Of a stretch of 64,000 nt of DNA, positions 1 to 13,015 are shown one piece after another; the first letter of the stretch is position 1; every line of letters starts with the position of its first letter. Below the pieces are notes generated by a model that did not search any database, had not been told where the DNA came from, and worked only from the letters and a program-made list of their open reading frames with translations. The translations under genes and the position numbers were made by a program. The DNA comes from Reticulitermes lucifugus (taxonomy: Eukaryota; Arthropoda; Insecta; Blattodea; Rhinotermitidae). The stretch covers positions 34,652 through 98,651 of the forward strand of contig JAKCWW010000619.1 in NCBI GenBank assembly GCA_026260175.1. Direction: 5' to 3'.

Positions 1-1351
1 CGAAACGTTGTATTCAAACGAATTGACGCGGCTGTGCGCCCGAGAAGACTATATTGAATTCTAATGCTAGTTTACCGAGATCCGGTTCTCCCTTTTGGAC
101 ACGAAATGTAAGACTCGATACATGTGTTGATTTCACACGGCAAACATATTTTCATAGCTTAAACAATGCAGAAGACGTACCCTCCATATATGAGGGTTCT
201 TTTGCCGTAAGTATTAATTGACCCTATGGTTCGTGTAGTAGGATCTGACAATCTTTATATTGTAACGTCTTTAAGTTTTCTATTGTGTCACCTGAATTCC
301 ATTACGTCGAATTATACACTGTTTATGCACACCATAAAAACAGGCAAACCTTAGTCTACCCAGGTTATATATCTCGTAACACTTGCTTATAAACAATGAT
401 TGTGATACAACCGATTAGTTCTGGAACAGGCCCTGCATATTTTTACTTACTGTTAACGATCTGATACTTCAAGCTGTCGATCAATTCTGGTGGAGCTGTG
501 TTAGATTCTTTAAAGAGAAGGGCCTCTCTATACAAAGAGGAAACAACATGGCTTACTTATTTGAATTAGGCGTTTCGATGGCAACGGGCTGATTGCTAAC
601 TTGTTTCAATCAATAGAGTCAATTATCGGTGGATTGAGAATAGGTCATTAGTCATGAAGTGTATGTGTGCGTATAGGTAGCATTTGAATGGCAGGCTGGT
701 ACCCTGCGGAGTGGGTTGCCATGTTGTGGGGAGAAACAACTGAAATCTACTCTATACTGCTCATTAGAGTAACCTTACAGTACTGTTGCCTGAATTTATG
801 TGTGTCCCTAACATGGCGCTACGGAAAATACAATTTATCGCTTAGCACTACGACTGAAAAACTTACAATTTAATATTCTTCTAATTAAATTCTTCTATCT
901 TGTATTTCAGAGGAATATTCTTACAGAAGAATCCCTCTGAAAGTTAAATTACATTACATCACTATCAGTCTAATGTGATCCATTTTCTCTTACTTGAGTG
1001 CAAAAGACAGCAAGGCAATGAGTGGGTGCAGGAAATTAAATAAAGAAGAGAGCTCCGTAATTTGTAATGTCACCAAATATTATTAGGCTGACTATAGGAT
1101 GAAGAGGTTTACAGAAAATATAACACGTAGGAAGGGACCACAGGTGACATATACGTATAGAAGAGAGAGTGGAATGAATTCGACTGGATCACAATAAATT
1201 CCATTGGCTGCTGCCTGTGAAAACGGTAAGTATAAGAATTTCGTAAAATAGCTGAAATTCTTGACCAGCTGAGCGACCACCAGCTCCCAAAAGAAGACAT
1301 AATTCGATGAAGTTAGTTATTCCTGGCATGTCCCCCCTACACACACATAGG

Positions 1352-1368
1352 TATATATATATATATAA
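1352..1368 (+). repeat. (TA)n microsatellite
   Basis: Eight TA units next to CACACA runs. Short and unremarkable. Confidence 0.9.
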
Positions 1369-1628
1369 ACACACATAAGCAGACACCTACATTCTTAGCA
1401 CTAAGCAGCCTAAGCAAACTCTGCATGTATACTCTTAGTATGTGTTTGTAATTACTAGTGGAAAGACCCTCCTTTCTCCCCTATTGCTTTCTTATCCATT
1501 TTATTTGTCCTAGATGGTAATGCGACAGGTCGAGATCCTGATAATTTACACCATCTTTCAGATCCTACTCATTTATGTGAAAGCATGAACATACACACAC
1601 AATCATAGGCAGTTTCCTATTAAATGTA

Positions 1629-1656
1629 CGTATATATATATATATATATATATACA
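1629..1656 (+). repeat. (TA)n microsatellite
   Basis: About twelve TA units followed by CACTATACATACG. Confidence 0.92.
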
Positions 1657-2650
1657 CTATACATACGTTATGCCTAATAAACTTTTTATGACCGTAATAA
1701 TAATAATAATAAAAATAAAATAACTGTGCATTTTGTAGGCTTTCTACTATACTCGTTAAGAAAGAAAGCCTGCAAGATGATCTACATGTTATCGGTGTCC
1801 CACATAAAACTGTTCACTGCTTACTGTTCTGACACAAGACTACAGTTTTTCTGAAGTACACGCCTTCACGTTTCCTCTCCAACTCTAAAATGCGAAACAT
1901 TCAATATGTTTGTCTAATATCTTAGACGTCTTTGCACTGCGATTCATTTTATGCAAATTATTTTTCGTGTTTTTGTTCCAGGTCCGCTTGTGACAGCTGA
2001 TCAGTCCCACAGAGGTAGGCCTCACTCTATGATCTGTGTATATATGCGATGGTTAGGACATGTTGGTTGTAAATTTAACACGAGGAACGTAAATGTCTGA
2101 ATTTTTACAGATCAGATTCTAAATCACGACAAGAGGCTTGCAACAGGATATTTATTATGGTTCAAGAAGTTTCAAGGCCTTGATATAGCTATTTAAGAGT
2201 TAACATTAGCAGTATTAAGAATACCTGGTAAGTGGCAGACCTTGAGCTGACCATGTACACTTACGAATGTAGTAATTTTTCGGAACAAAATAAAAAGTAA
2301 GATATTTTTATTGGAAAAGAGATATTGCTGCGGTAAATGTGTGCTTGCGCTGTTGTGTGTCAGTGAGATGACGAGGAAAGAGACAGCTCTTGGTGCGCAA
2401 TTTCAATCGATAATGGAAGGAAACATTTTATCAGATAATTCACTGTGCAGTGTTTACATCACCACTTAAAAAGGTCTTAATCTGCATCAGCGAAGCAACA
2501 AATAATGTAGGCCTATATTTTGTTGCATAGTGTACCACAGTTCTTGCTTCTTATGACACGTCTGCTACACAGTTTAAATGTCAATGATAAGAAATGTCAT
2601 TCATTATGAACTTTTAGTTCAATTACGATTGATATAAAACCAAAAGAGAC

Positions 2651-2942
2651 TTTTGTTTTTGAGAAGGGCCCCGCAGCAGATGCTACGGACGCAGCGCAGC
2701 CTTAAGGCTTATTGTGCAACCCTGTGATGAAGATGTAGAGAAAGATGATAAGTTTTTTTTTCATTTTTCCAAGTAATGGAGCACCAGTGGAATGAAATTG
2801 ACAGGGTGGAACCGAAGTACTCGGGGAAAAACCTGTCCCAGTGCCACTTTGTCTACCACAAATCCTACATGGACTGGCCCGGGTTCGAACCCGGGCCTCC
2901 GCGGTGGGAGGCCGGCGACTAACCGCCTAAGCCATGGCACGG
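2651..2942 (-). mobile_element. tRNA-derived SINE, family C, with target-site duplication
   Basis: Read on the minus strand, a tRNA-like head carries an A-box-like GGCTTAGGCGGTTAG and a B box GGTTCGAACCC. A unique body and an A-rich end (AAAAACAAAA) follow. The 11-bp direct repeat CCAAAAGAGAC flanks it at 2640-2650 and 2943-2953. An inner A tract (plus-strand T run at 2752-2760) hints at a composite or dimeric body. Confidence 0.75.
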
Positions 2943-3180
2943 CCAAAAGAGACCTTAACAATTAGGCCTAAAACTGATGAACTTATTATACTAGTGTAAG
3001 GCAAATGTAGATACTATTCTATCAGTATCAGCTACTGTCAAGGAAACACTCAGAAAACTTCGATGCACTTGGCACAACATAAAATGAATAAAGGCCCTAA
3101 ATAATATTTCCGTTTTAATACAAACAATTCTGACATATAATTATTGCTTCGACTGATTAATCATGAGTAAATGGCCGCGG

Positions 3181-3403
3181 TAAAGGTAAAAGTAAAACTG
3201 TCTCTACGTACCGTGCAATGAACTTACGAGTATATTGGGGACTTGAAACATACATTTCCACACATTATTAACCCCGGCGCTGTATGGAGGGAAGTAATCA
3301 GCTTCATGCTTCGGTCGCTCCCAGTACAACTTAAACAAGGGGTATGATGAGATCCACAGCCGATTTGGAAATCAGAAAAATATCTAGCCTCTGCCAGGAG
3401 TCG
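3181..3403 (-). mobile_element. old SINE, family A
   Basis: On the plus strand it starts TAAAGGTAAA (the complement of the family's TTTACCTTTA tail). It continues with ACCCCGGCGCTGTATGGAGG and ends near the B-box side with TCTAGCCTCTGCCAGGAGTC. It is heavily diverged and lacks the tRNA head. Confidence 0.55.
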
Positions 3404-5411
3404 TAAGTTCTAGTTTTTAAAACCACTTCCCCGTCATTTAACTGGAGGGATTGGGCAAAGCTCACGAAACGTCCTATTCGAGATGGTCACGAATCCAACT
3501 GCCTTCTTGCCTAAAGCTTGATAGTTGTATGTTTATTGTACTGTCAGGTCATATTCTTAAAGCTTTGAAGATGGACGCCCGTTACATTTCCAGAAAAACG
3601 TTCCGTTTAAAGAGAATGTACCTTGCGTGTTTTGCCTTGTTGCCGGACTTACGGACAATCCGTACAAAATTATCACCTCGAGGTTTCCCATTGAACTGCG
3701 TGTAGTACACCTTGGCCAAATCCTCTCAGACACAATCTTACGCACCATAATAACCTATGGGGATATCATCGTATTTCGGCAACCCTCCAATCCTCAGCCC
3801 CAACACAAAAGCCTTAAACAACCCGCAACTGTCTCCCCTTCAAGAGGAACATAATAAATCACCCCTCTACCATATCATGAGTCATAAGTCTTTCTGCGCC
3901 TGCTCCGTACGTAAATAAAGTAATGATTATTGAAATCTGTGGATTTAACTAATTGATTTCATTTAATGACGGCGTGGGTGAAGACTTCGCTGTAAATGCA
4001 TGTTTCAGAAATAACTGCTCATCGAGGACGAGGATTATCATGATGGCACGCCGGCTATAACGTCAAACCAAGATAATACTTTCTTCTTATGTAAATCCTG
4101 AACTTTGCGCGGTTTAGTCAGATTCTGAAACAATTCGTTTGACATTCGTTAAGATTTCTCGGACGGAGAACAGAGTACTGCGAGACCTCTACGTAAAAAA
4201 GGAAACACAAGAAAGCAAAACGCGGACATACATCCATGCCTTGAGCGGGAGTCAAACCGTGAAACCTAATGTTAGACCAATCGAGAACCATATGTGCATC
4301 AGACAGTGAGGCATCTAAGTAAAAATTTAAAGAATTTTGTTAAATATCTGATGAATAAAAAACTGGAAATCATATTAAAATTAATTTACTACCCTACAGA
4401 GAATATAGAATGGGTACCCGGTCATTCGCGGCGGTAAAGCGTGGAGTTAACCACCCATCCCCATCTAGTGCCGAAGTTAAAAGAGTACAGCTACACCTCT
4501 ACTCTCCTTCTGTGCCTTCGTGGCAGGTTATAGGGTACAATTTACCTTTACCTCACAGAGAATGGTGCGTCTCTCTTATAGGGATCACCTATTTAGTTAT
4601 GTTTTGAAAGTAATGTGCGATTGTTGTGATTTAACACACTCTGTACGAAAATACCCAGTATACGATCGATAAATCTGGTGGCACATACAGTGACCACTGA
4701 AGTGTAGAGATTGTTATAATGAGAACCTATCCACTTGACAATACCAATATTAAAACGTAACCTGCTTCCGTATTATATGTTTCTTAATAACTTTTGAACA
4801 AGTTAACAGAATTTTCTGAGACTTGGAATGAACACTACAATGTATGTTCCCGGCTAGGGGATAGCTTTTCTTTGTACTTCACGGTTTCCTGTCGCCACCT
4901 ACAACAGCACAGATGCACGGGGGGCGACTTCAGCTTAACTTCATGGCATTCAGGATCATTAACATCCAAAGCCTTCAGCTTGCCCGAAAGTACGTTTTAA
5001 CATCTCCAGAAAAATCTCTACCTCCACCCTTCCTGTGTTTTCTCAACTCCACTTTCAGGAAGAAAGTAGTGCCAGTATTTAAGTAAATATAAAGAAATGG
5101 GCATGCATATAGGCTAATGTTACACGTACACCTGAGCCTACAGTGTTAATTTCAATTTATTTTGCTTGTTTCATTCTTAATATTATCACAGTAATTCTTC
5201 GCACCACGCATTATGTATACCATAGGTAAGGGAAAGTCAGGTAGTTTGAAAACAGGCGGGCAAAAATACAATTTTTTTGATTTTTAGCTCGCAGCAGAGT
5301 AAGGTGCTGAAACTGCGTAAAGATACTGCTAAGATACAGTGATGAATCAGTAAAACGCTGCTTTTGTTGGAAGCTACCGGGAAATAGAATGAGAAATGAA
5401 GACAATTGTTC
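3404..5411. other. intergenic apart from one SINE fragment
   Basis: Nothing recognised outside the SINE piece at 4406-4553. The overlapping frames at 3451-3854 show no family features. Confidence 0.65.
4406..4553 (+). mobile_element. 5'-truncated SINE, family A
   Basis: This is the 3' half only: ATGGGTACCCGG, then TTAACCACCCATCC, CATCTAGTGCCGAAGTTAA, and an ending of TTTACCTTTACC. The head is missing, as expected from incomplete reverse transcription. Confidence 0.75.
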
Positions 5412-5560
5412 TTTGACGGCGGAAAGCCGGGTTCGGTCACAGGCCACTCCATGTTTGATTTGCTGTGGACGAAATGGCACTCGGATAGGGGGGTCTCTCC
5501 GAATGCTTGTGTTTTCCCCTGTTAATATCATTCCACCAATGCTCCACACTCATTAATTCC
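5412..5560 (-). mobile_element. fragment of a dispersed repeat (unclassified)
   Basis: The minus-strand translation includes GENTSIRRDPPIRVPF and HGVACDRTRLSAV. It resembles spurious proteins (GNRSTRRKPAP..PPQIPHDLT.. type) that recur in insect genome annotations, which I take as a transposon-derived repeat. I recognise the pattern only from memory and cannot name the family. Confidence 0.35.
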
Positions 5561-5799
5561 ACTTTATCAACGTTATATAATCTTAGCATCTCGAAATGTT
5601 TTTAAATAACACGCCGAAGAATTATTGTGTGAAAAAAAGCAAAGATTATATATAAGGGTGGAGTAATATTTGTAGTGTATTTGTATGATTAGTAAACTGA
5701 GGAGTCGTCCAGTGTAAATAGGCATGTATTCAATGAATCTATGCTCGTAAAGAACCTGGCATTACATGGACATTGAATCATGTAAACAACCCAAAACTG

Positions 5800-5824
5800 A
5801 AATAAATAAATAAATAAATAAATA
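5800..5824 (+). repeat. (AAAT)n microsatellite
   Basis: Six AAAT units. Confidence 0.9.
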
Positions 5825-5929
5825 CCACAATGATGTACCCAGTTGAGATGTTATACGGTTCAGCAGAAGCTTATTTTATTTGTCTCTGTGGGTAATATGC
5901 AGATTACAGTTTCAACCAAACCTTCTCGA

Positions 5930-6005
5930 GCTGACAGCTGTGTTAGGTGGTTCAAGTAAACAAGCGTTTCAGAGACCGACTCTGTATCCATCATCAGGGT
6001 TCTTA
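5930..6005 (-). repeat. possible further member of the GAAAC-core repeat
   Basis: The minus strand has CCTGATGATGGATACAGAGT and GGTCTCTGAAACGCTTG, the same spacing of CTGATGATGG and GAAACG as in the other copies, but without the later ACGGCGT block. Confidence 0.35.
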
Positions 6006-7170
6006 TATATAAATCTTCATATTCAACAATATGCAGCTTTTTAAGGTACCAGATTAAAGCATTTAATTTCATATCTGACTGCAAAGCATACACATGATTA
6101 ATTATAAGGACGAAGCAAACGATTTAAAACCCCATATTGCGTTAATAACAAAATATTATGCATATTCCGCATTATCCTCGCTATAGAGGTAACCGCTGGA
6201 ATAAAATTAATTACAGAAGAATAAAGTTCTTATGTTTTTGCATATCATACATGCAAAAGTTAATAAAATCTTCCAACAAATGGGTCCATTAATATTATTA
6301 CTACTTTTGTGCTTAATCTATGAAGCTATTCATAAACCAACGAAATATTCTATTCTAGTATAATATATTTAGCTTAACTTTTGGTTATATTTGGTCAGCA
6401 GTCGAGCGGGATGAATTTAGGAATATAAACAACGTGTCTAACACTGTGTGTATGCGAAATCGATTTCCAAATTTCTAGCAAAAGAATTATAAAGAAACAA
6501 TTTTAAGTCGACCTGTTCCTTATTTTGGCATTTTCTATATTATGATCATGAATTTGGCCAGTTGGCACTTCTAGATTAAACATTAAGTTATATTTGGGAT
6601 TAATCACAATATTCAGTAAGTTTGTAAAATTTTTAATGAAATACTCTTGATTTGTATACTTATACCAACATTTACAACATTTGTTTTAAGCAGCACACAC
6701 TTCTTATAGTAATGAAGATACTTAAACAACTACAGTACACATGTTATACTACAGAAAACTAATTTCATTAATGACACGTGACTAGCAAATAAAGTACAGC
6801 TGCACGAGAGTCCTGGCCAGAATGTAGATACATCACAAAACTGTCTTCAGCTTTTTACACACATACCGGAAAGGTTGGGGTTAAATGCTGGTACAACGAA
6901 TGCACTGAACTGCAGTGACAGACGTATAATGTATTAGAACATGTGATAGCTTAGATGTAGAGTACTTGTTCTGTTTGCGAGCAGACTGATGTATGGAAAA
7001 ACAGCCTGGCCATGACTTTCGAAACTGTATGTTCATCCAAGAATAAAATTACACTGCAAGTCTAGGAACTATAATCGCACAGTAGGGTTGTCCAGATGGT
7101 AGGACTTGGGCCAGTACTAACCTAGGACATTCAACTGTGGTGAAGTTAACGCTGTCCGTGTGCAAGCCAT

Positions 7171-7370
7171 GAAGGCATACAGAGTTATAGCAACATTCAT
7201 TCTTAATCTCGGCACTAGATGGATTTGAGTGACCAGCTTCACGCCTCAACTACTGGGGTAACCCCAGGGAAAGATTGCCAGGTAGCTGGATGGGCCCCAG
7301 AATCTGTCTGGACATTTAGAAAACCAGAGAAATATCTTGCCCCTGCCAAGGATCCAACCGCGGATCTACC
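7171..7370 (-). mobile_element. old SINE, family A
   Basis: On the plus strand: TTAATCTCGGCACTAGATGG, GGGTAACCCCAGGGAAAGA, GCTGGATGGGCCCCAG and ATCTTGCCCCTGCCAAGGAT. These match the complement of the family body in order. The tRNA head is lost or unrecognisable. Confidence 0.65.
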
Positions 7371-10300
7371 TGCCCATAGCCTAAGTTCAATTGTGAAGGA
7401 GGTTATGTATGTGTATGTGTGTGTATATATTTTCCTAAAGATGGGTTAAAACATAAATAGCAACATTCACCGTCAGGGTAAAGATTCATTGTGCGTACAG
7501 CATTAGGGCAGTAAATAACTTATTCACATCGAAAAAGAACAAATTGTATTTTTATTCACACATTACCATAAGGTAGTAGCGTAAAAAACTGTTCTTCTCA
7601 CGTTTCGTAGGAATTAACCACGACTTCCTTAAGACATAAATTTAAGATAGGCATCATTTATTTGAGAAACATTTGCCAGTTACGTGTTAAATTTTTTATC
7701 GGTGTGGTGTGGACTTGCAAACAAATTACCTACCTGAAATTTCGCAAAGGCAAACTTAAATACAAACATGGAGATATCGGCTGTTATACCAGGAATAATC
7801 TATTCTGTTTTATTGCAAAATGGGGCACTTAAAAATATTGACTGTGTCTAAACACAACTGTAAATTCCAAATTAAGATCGGTCACTTGTATTCGCACTGC
7901 TTCGAAGAGGTCATAACAGCTTATAAAATTATATTTCAGAAATTATATTTTGTAACATTTGAAACTGAACATAGACGTAGGTGTATTTTTCCACCAGTTT
8001 CAGTATACATGTATACCACATTAATTCCACAATTTTGTGTTACATAACCATCACAATGCTGCCAGCTGTGTGTGCACGTACTGTACATAAGCCCGTTACT
8101 TGTGCAGGACGCCGTAGAATCCTATAAAGTTTAACTTCTGAGTTAAGCCACTGCACTTAAATAAAACGTTCTGAAATTTTTGGAAATCAATGCTATTTAA
8201 CATATATTAAGAACATCGTCGTCACAAAAATAACAACTCAGCAAGTACAATCAACGTATACAGCACAAGTTATTTCAGTTCTTCACAGCATTATGCTGAG
8301 CGCTGCATTGATACATAAGGTCTAATGGATATCTGTTTATGAAACAGGGATAAACGAAAATGTATGAAATGTAAAACCGGCAGCTTAAAAGAAACGTCTA
8401 AAACTGCGCAGGCTGATTATTTCAAGCAGAAATCTCTGTCTCTTTGGTGCCTTAACTGTCTTTTGGGTGTAACTCGTCATAACATATCTAGGCCTCCTGC
8501 GCTACAAATTGGGGTCATGCGCCCTCCTCGATCTTAAGAGTCTCATCAACAGATATTCACCATTTTCCATAATACTTCAATTAAATTATTGTTACTTATC
8601 ATTATCATTCGTGTACAGGAGAGAAACTGTGTTCTTAGACTTAGGTATAAGTAATTTTCAGATTAAGAGAGCAAACGTTTCCTTTAAAACGTTGGCCACC
8701 CGGGTTTGGATTTTGATTTTACAAGTAGTGCGAACATGGACAATTTTACTGTATTATGTTACAATGAATACATTCAAAAGATGGTGGTTAACAGACAAAT
8801 CAACATATTTCAACCAGAGCCTAAACCAATGACTAGAATATAGATATTCTTCAGTGAATAAAAGATGTTAAGAAGGTAAAACAAAATACATCTTAAAAAA
8901 TACGTCTTTATACAAAGACCGAAAGTTCCGATGTCTGAATTTAATTCGTTTGTACGATGTTGGCAAAAGAGCCAATTTGTGAACGGACATTAAAAATATT
9001 TCATTGAAGAGAATTTTCATTCAGCTAATGAACAAAAGTGATCTGTCCTTTTATCAGTGTTAGTATACCGGAAAATTTTTAATGACTTACACTATATGCG
9101 GACAGTCGTTTAATTTTCAAAGGCATACATAAATTATCAACATACATGTACTACATTATGCACAGTTTTTAAAATAAAGTGTTCCATTTACCATCATTGC
9201 ACATTATAAAGTGCCGTAAAAATATAATCTCACAAGGTGCACGTCTTATTAGAAGGAAGCTAACCAGTTAAAATATTTTTTATGTTTTCATATTTACTTA
9301 TTGTGTTGTCACTTTATGAAATCTGGATGACACTCTAACGTTTAGAACTCTGAAGTAATTTTGCAAAATTTGATATTAAATTGTAACTTGCATCGAGAGC
9401 AAATATACTAGTACAGAAAGATTATGTTTCAGAAAGATAAATTATAGAATTAGCCTGTAGGTCATATTTGGATTGCCTATAACCCGATTTAAGTGGTAAA
9501 TGTGAAGAATTATTAAACTGTTTCAACATCTGAAGCCTGAAAGTCATCTAAATAATATATAAACTTCAGTTCGTACCTCTTAGAAAACAAATCCCATCTG
9601 TATTAGAGACCAGTCAGTCAATGCTCTTTGGAAAGGTAATTCTTTTTGAGTGTGAAAGTCTGAGAAAATAATTCATAAACTGTGACCGCAAAAGGTATAA
9701 TTTTTAAATGCTAGAGCAGGTGGTATGTCACAGGACTTAACAGCGAAAAAGAAACAGACTATTTCATTAGACTTATCAATCTTATTCACGTCTACAGATA
9801 ATATGAATGTTAATATCTACCCTCTGCCAGACACTACTGCCCTAACCTTATGTGCTGGTCAGGAAGTTAGTATAATTGTTACTGGCAGACGTGATTACAA
9901 TAATATCCATGATGTAATGTGCAGGACCGTGGTCCTTTGCCGTTTGCATTAAAATGTTTTCTTAAGTGTATGGTGGAATGCGTTATGTCAGTAGAACTAA
10001 AAAACATAAACTGCATGTCCCGAAAATAATTTTTAGGCTTCATGGCACCGATTTTTATATGTAGATTAGATTTCTGTATTCTAAATTTCTCTTTTCATGT
10101 TGTGTACCTCGACCATATTTTTGTTCTGAAGGCAAAATCACGAATCTTAATATTTCATGTGCCACTAAATTCTCAAAGAAATTCTTCTCTATGTGATTGA
10201 AATGATGCACTTTGTAGAAGCTTAGTATACAACACTGGAAAAATTAACGTAATATTTCTAAACAACTTATAGGCCTACAATATACACCAGTCTAAATACT

Positions 10301-11468
10301 TACCAAGTTAAGCATGCGTCTCTTTACCTACATGTTGAAACAAAATTTGAATTATTTAAATCTAAATTTAAGTTAATAGACCGAGTAAAGAAAAGAGATG
10401 TCTTACAAAAATATGCTTTAAAATTGCCAAACAAATACATAAATATTTCAAATTGTATACAGGTTAGAGATTTTGTTTCACGAGGAACACTTGCTGCAGT
10501 ATTAGTAAATCCCACATTCAGATGTACAAAATATGTAGGCTTACAGATTTTCTCTAAGGTGATTTGAATACATTTATCCAAGCCACATCAATGCCTAAAA
10601 CCACAATTGTAAGCATAAATTGTATTGTAAGATAGGTAACAAATTTATTGAAGGCTCATATTACAAAATATGGAATGTCAATACTAATTACTTCTTCAAA
10701 AATTGTATATGCACCTTCAGTTCATCACAAATATTGAACAGGCTGGTAGCTAAGCACTTGCCTTGAATTTTGAAAGACTGATTGTAATCATCATCAATAA
10801 CGGGGCTACCAACTTTCATACTGGGATGAAAATTGAAGCAGGAACAAACAAAATCACTACTATATCCTTAGTATTCTTTCTGCACTTCAATGCCCTATTT
10901 ATCTACAGACCTTTGTCTATTGCAACAGAAAATTACTTTGAGTCAGTTTTGAGGGAGACACGCATTTCAACTGTCACATAAATGCATTCATATTATTTGC
11001 ATCATAGGCCTGCAATTTACCACTTTTGTTTGTGCTGTTCATCTTATGTCAGTGTGTAATTTTTTTCTTTTTCATAAATGGACATGAAAATTTGGTTCTC
11101 AGTTACACCTTTTATTCTTTCACAAAGCAGAGAAATTTTCTAAACCTTCAAACCTTTCTGCGTGATATTAGGTGTTGTCCTGTGTTTGCATTTAATATGC
11201 AGGAAATTTCAATTTTTATAATATATGCATCACACAAATATGTAATTCTGACACCAACTGACAAATAACCATTTCGGTGTAAAAATAAAGCATGTTTCTT
11301 GCTAGGGTGACTTCATTTATAAAGGAATAGTCATAAGCGTAGGCCTATAAAGATAACAAGATGGTTAAGAAAATAGATGTTACATTAATTAACCACAGTA
11401 TCAAGACAGACAAGACAAATTCTCTAGGAATGTTTTGTAAAACACATGACAATGGTCCTTGTAATTCT

Positions 11469-11470
<2 letters not shown>

Positions 11471-11507
<37 letters not shown>
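11471..11507 (+). repeat. (AAT)n microsatellite
   Basis: About twelve AAT units; the frame through it gives an isoleucine run that has no coding meaning. Confidence 0.93.
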
Positions 11508-11725
11508 TATGTAGGCCCTCGCCCCCTCACACTGGTACATGACAATCCTATCACAATTTACGTAGCAGTAGTATTGGTCACTTTAAAGTATATGCGGTTC
11601 TTTTCCATTTCATGATAAATATTTATTTATAGAATTATGTTTATGCAGTTATTACTCATGCCTAAAGAAAAATTCAGTCACTAGCTCCACTTTATATACA
11701 GTATTATTACTTTTGTTAATGTGCC

Positions 11726-11726
<1 letters not shown>

Positions 11727-11759
<33 letters not shown>

Positions 11760-11760
11760 T
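11727..11760 (+). repeat. (ATT)n microsatellite
   Basis: About eleven ATT units, 220 bp from the AAT array and of complementary sequence, so the two could pair. Confidence 0.93.
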
Positions 11761-11869
11761 CTACTCTACATTTACTATTATAGCCACTTTCATACACAGA
11801 AGTTATTAACCTGTCTAATCAATACCGTTTTGAGGACACTTGAAGCAATTCACATAAAGGCTTATACCT

Positions 11870-12390
11870 TCTTCGAATACACATTAACGCTTCTCTTGTT
11901 CTGTGAAAAGAATTATTTCTGAAAATATATGCCACAAGGAAGAGCGAGCCTGACAGCCTACATTCCTTAAAACAATTGGTGTAATTTCTCATTACTTTCA
12001 GATATTTCGTTTAACAATTTTCATTAGTGGTAAACACATAACTTGTGCCTTATTGGAATAAAAAAAAACTCTTTTATTCTCTGATAAGAATTATTTCTAA
12101 GGATATATGCCACAAGAAAGAAAAATTCTGATGGTCTACACTTCTCTCACAAATTTAAAAATGTTACTAGTATTTTCAAATATTTCGTTTCAAAATTCAT
12201 GTTATTGGCGAACATATAACTTGCATGCGCTTCGAATACAAAGTAGCAGTTCTTCTAGTCTGTGACAGGAATCATTTCCGAACATATATGCGAGAAATGA
12301 GGACAACTCTGGAAGTCCACATTTCTATATAACACGTGAAAAAATTATTATTATTTTGAGAAATTTCGTTACGGGCAGAAGCTCTAATTT
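11870..12390 (+). repeat. tandem triplication, unit about 180 bp, diverged
   Basis: AATTATTTCT...ATATATGCCACAAG recurs at 11911 and 12089, and in weaker form at 12270, with periods of 178 and 181 bp. Each unit also shares a later ATATTTCGTTT...CACATAACTTG block. A partial extra unit may precede 11870. There is no open frame across units. Confidence 0.75.
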
Positions 12391-12880
12391 GACCCACCAT
12401 AAAACATTGTAAATGCTATACATAATAAGGAGGCCTGTAAATAAATAATAAATTTGTAAAATACCTCTATAAATTTTTTTCTTAACGTTAGTCTACAATA
12501 TTGGTACATTCTAAAAAAATCGATATTTTGTAATTGCAAATGGCGCAGAAAAAACACACGCAAAAGCGGTAAAGAAGGATAAAAATACACTTCAGGATTT
12601 ACACTGAGCAGCAGCATCTCACTTGACTTTTGAAGTCAGAGCCCGTATTTGGCTTTGTAGCAACCGTCATTTTAAGCTTAGGCCTACATGAAAAACACAA
12701 CTGCTTGGTCCCGTTTTGCCACATATTTAACACATGCCCTGTAATTCCTACCGACAATTAAGCACAGTCACTTGACATATCTCTTTCCCGTTAACTGGGT
12801 TATCAACATTTTATTTATACAGTCTTACCTTCCCGTGCATAAGTGTTGTTTTATTGATGCGTTACATTATGCTTTCATTT

Positions 12881-13015
12881 GTGTCCGCCATCTTTGAAGC
12901 TTGTGTATGTGGGTTGGCTCCGAGCATGCGCGGTGCGGAGATGAGCAGCTGTCTCTACAGCTCCCCTCTCCCCGCAATGCAAGTTCCGTATGACAAGAAA
13001 CCAGCCCAAGTAAGT
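12881..13015 (+). promoter_or_regulatory. GC-rich promoter-like island with possible first exon
   Basis: A compact GC-rich patch stands in AT-rich DNA. It contains CCGCCATCTTTG (YY1/Pho-like) at 12885-12896 and GCATGCGC (half of an NRF-1/Ewg-like site) at 12924-12931. It also has an ATG with a purine at -3 (12941) and a donor-like CAA/GTAAGT, with the junction after 13009. The ATG opens exactly 23 codons (MSSCLYSSPLPAMQVPYDKK, then PAQ) before the donor, phase 0. I do not recognise the peptide. It could be the first exon of an unknown gene, a noncoding RNA promoter, or chance. Confidence 0.35.

Larger units (their letters stand above)
1..2639. other. intergenic, no gene recognised
   Basis: AT-rich DNA with only the two TA arrays listed. 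The small open frames here are at chance length and match nothing I know. Confidence 0.7.
5561..7170. other. intergenic, no gene recognised
   Basis: AT-rich sequence with the AAAT array and one possible repeat fragment. Confidence 0.65.
7371..11869. other. repeat-poor intergenic block left of ftz
   Basis: About 4.5 kb without a recognisable SINE, LINE or gene, apart from the two AAT/ATT arrays. If Hox order is normal this lies between Scr and ftz and may hold cis-regulatory DNA, but I see no specific site cluster. Confidence 0.6.

Noticed and set aside
1168-1330. Diverged family C SINE
   Set aside because: AGTGGAATGAATT resembles part of the body, but the head and order of other blocks cannot be traced.
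2870-2942. Genuine tRNA gene
   Set aside because: The A and B boxes are good, but no full cloverleaf could be drawn and the sequence continues into a SINE body with a target duplication.
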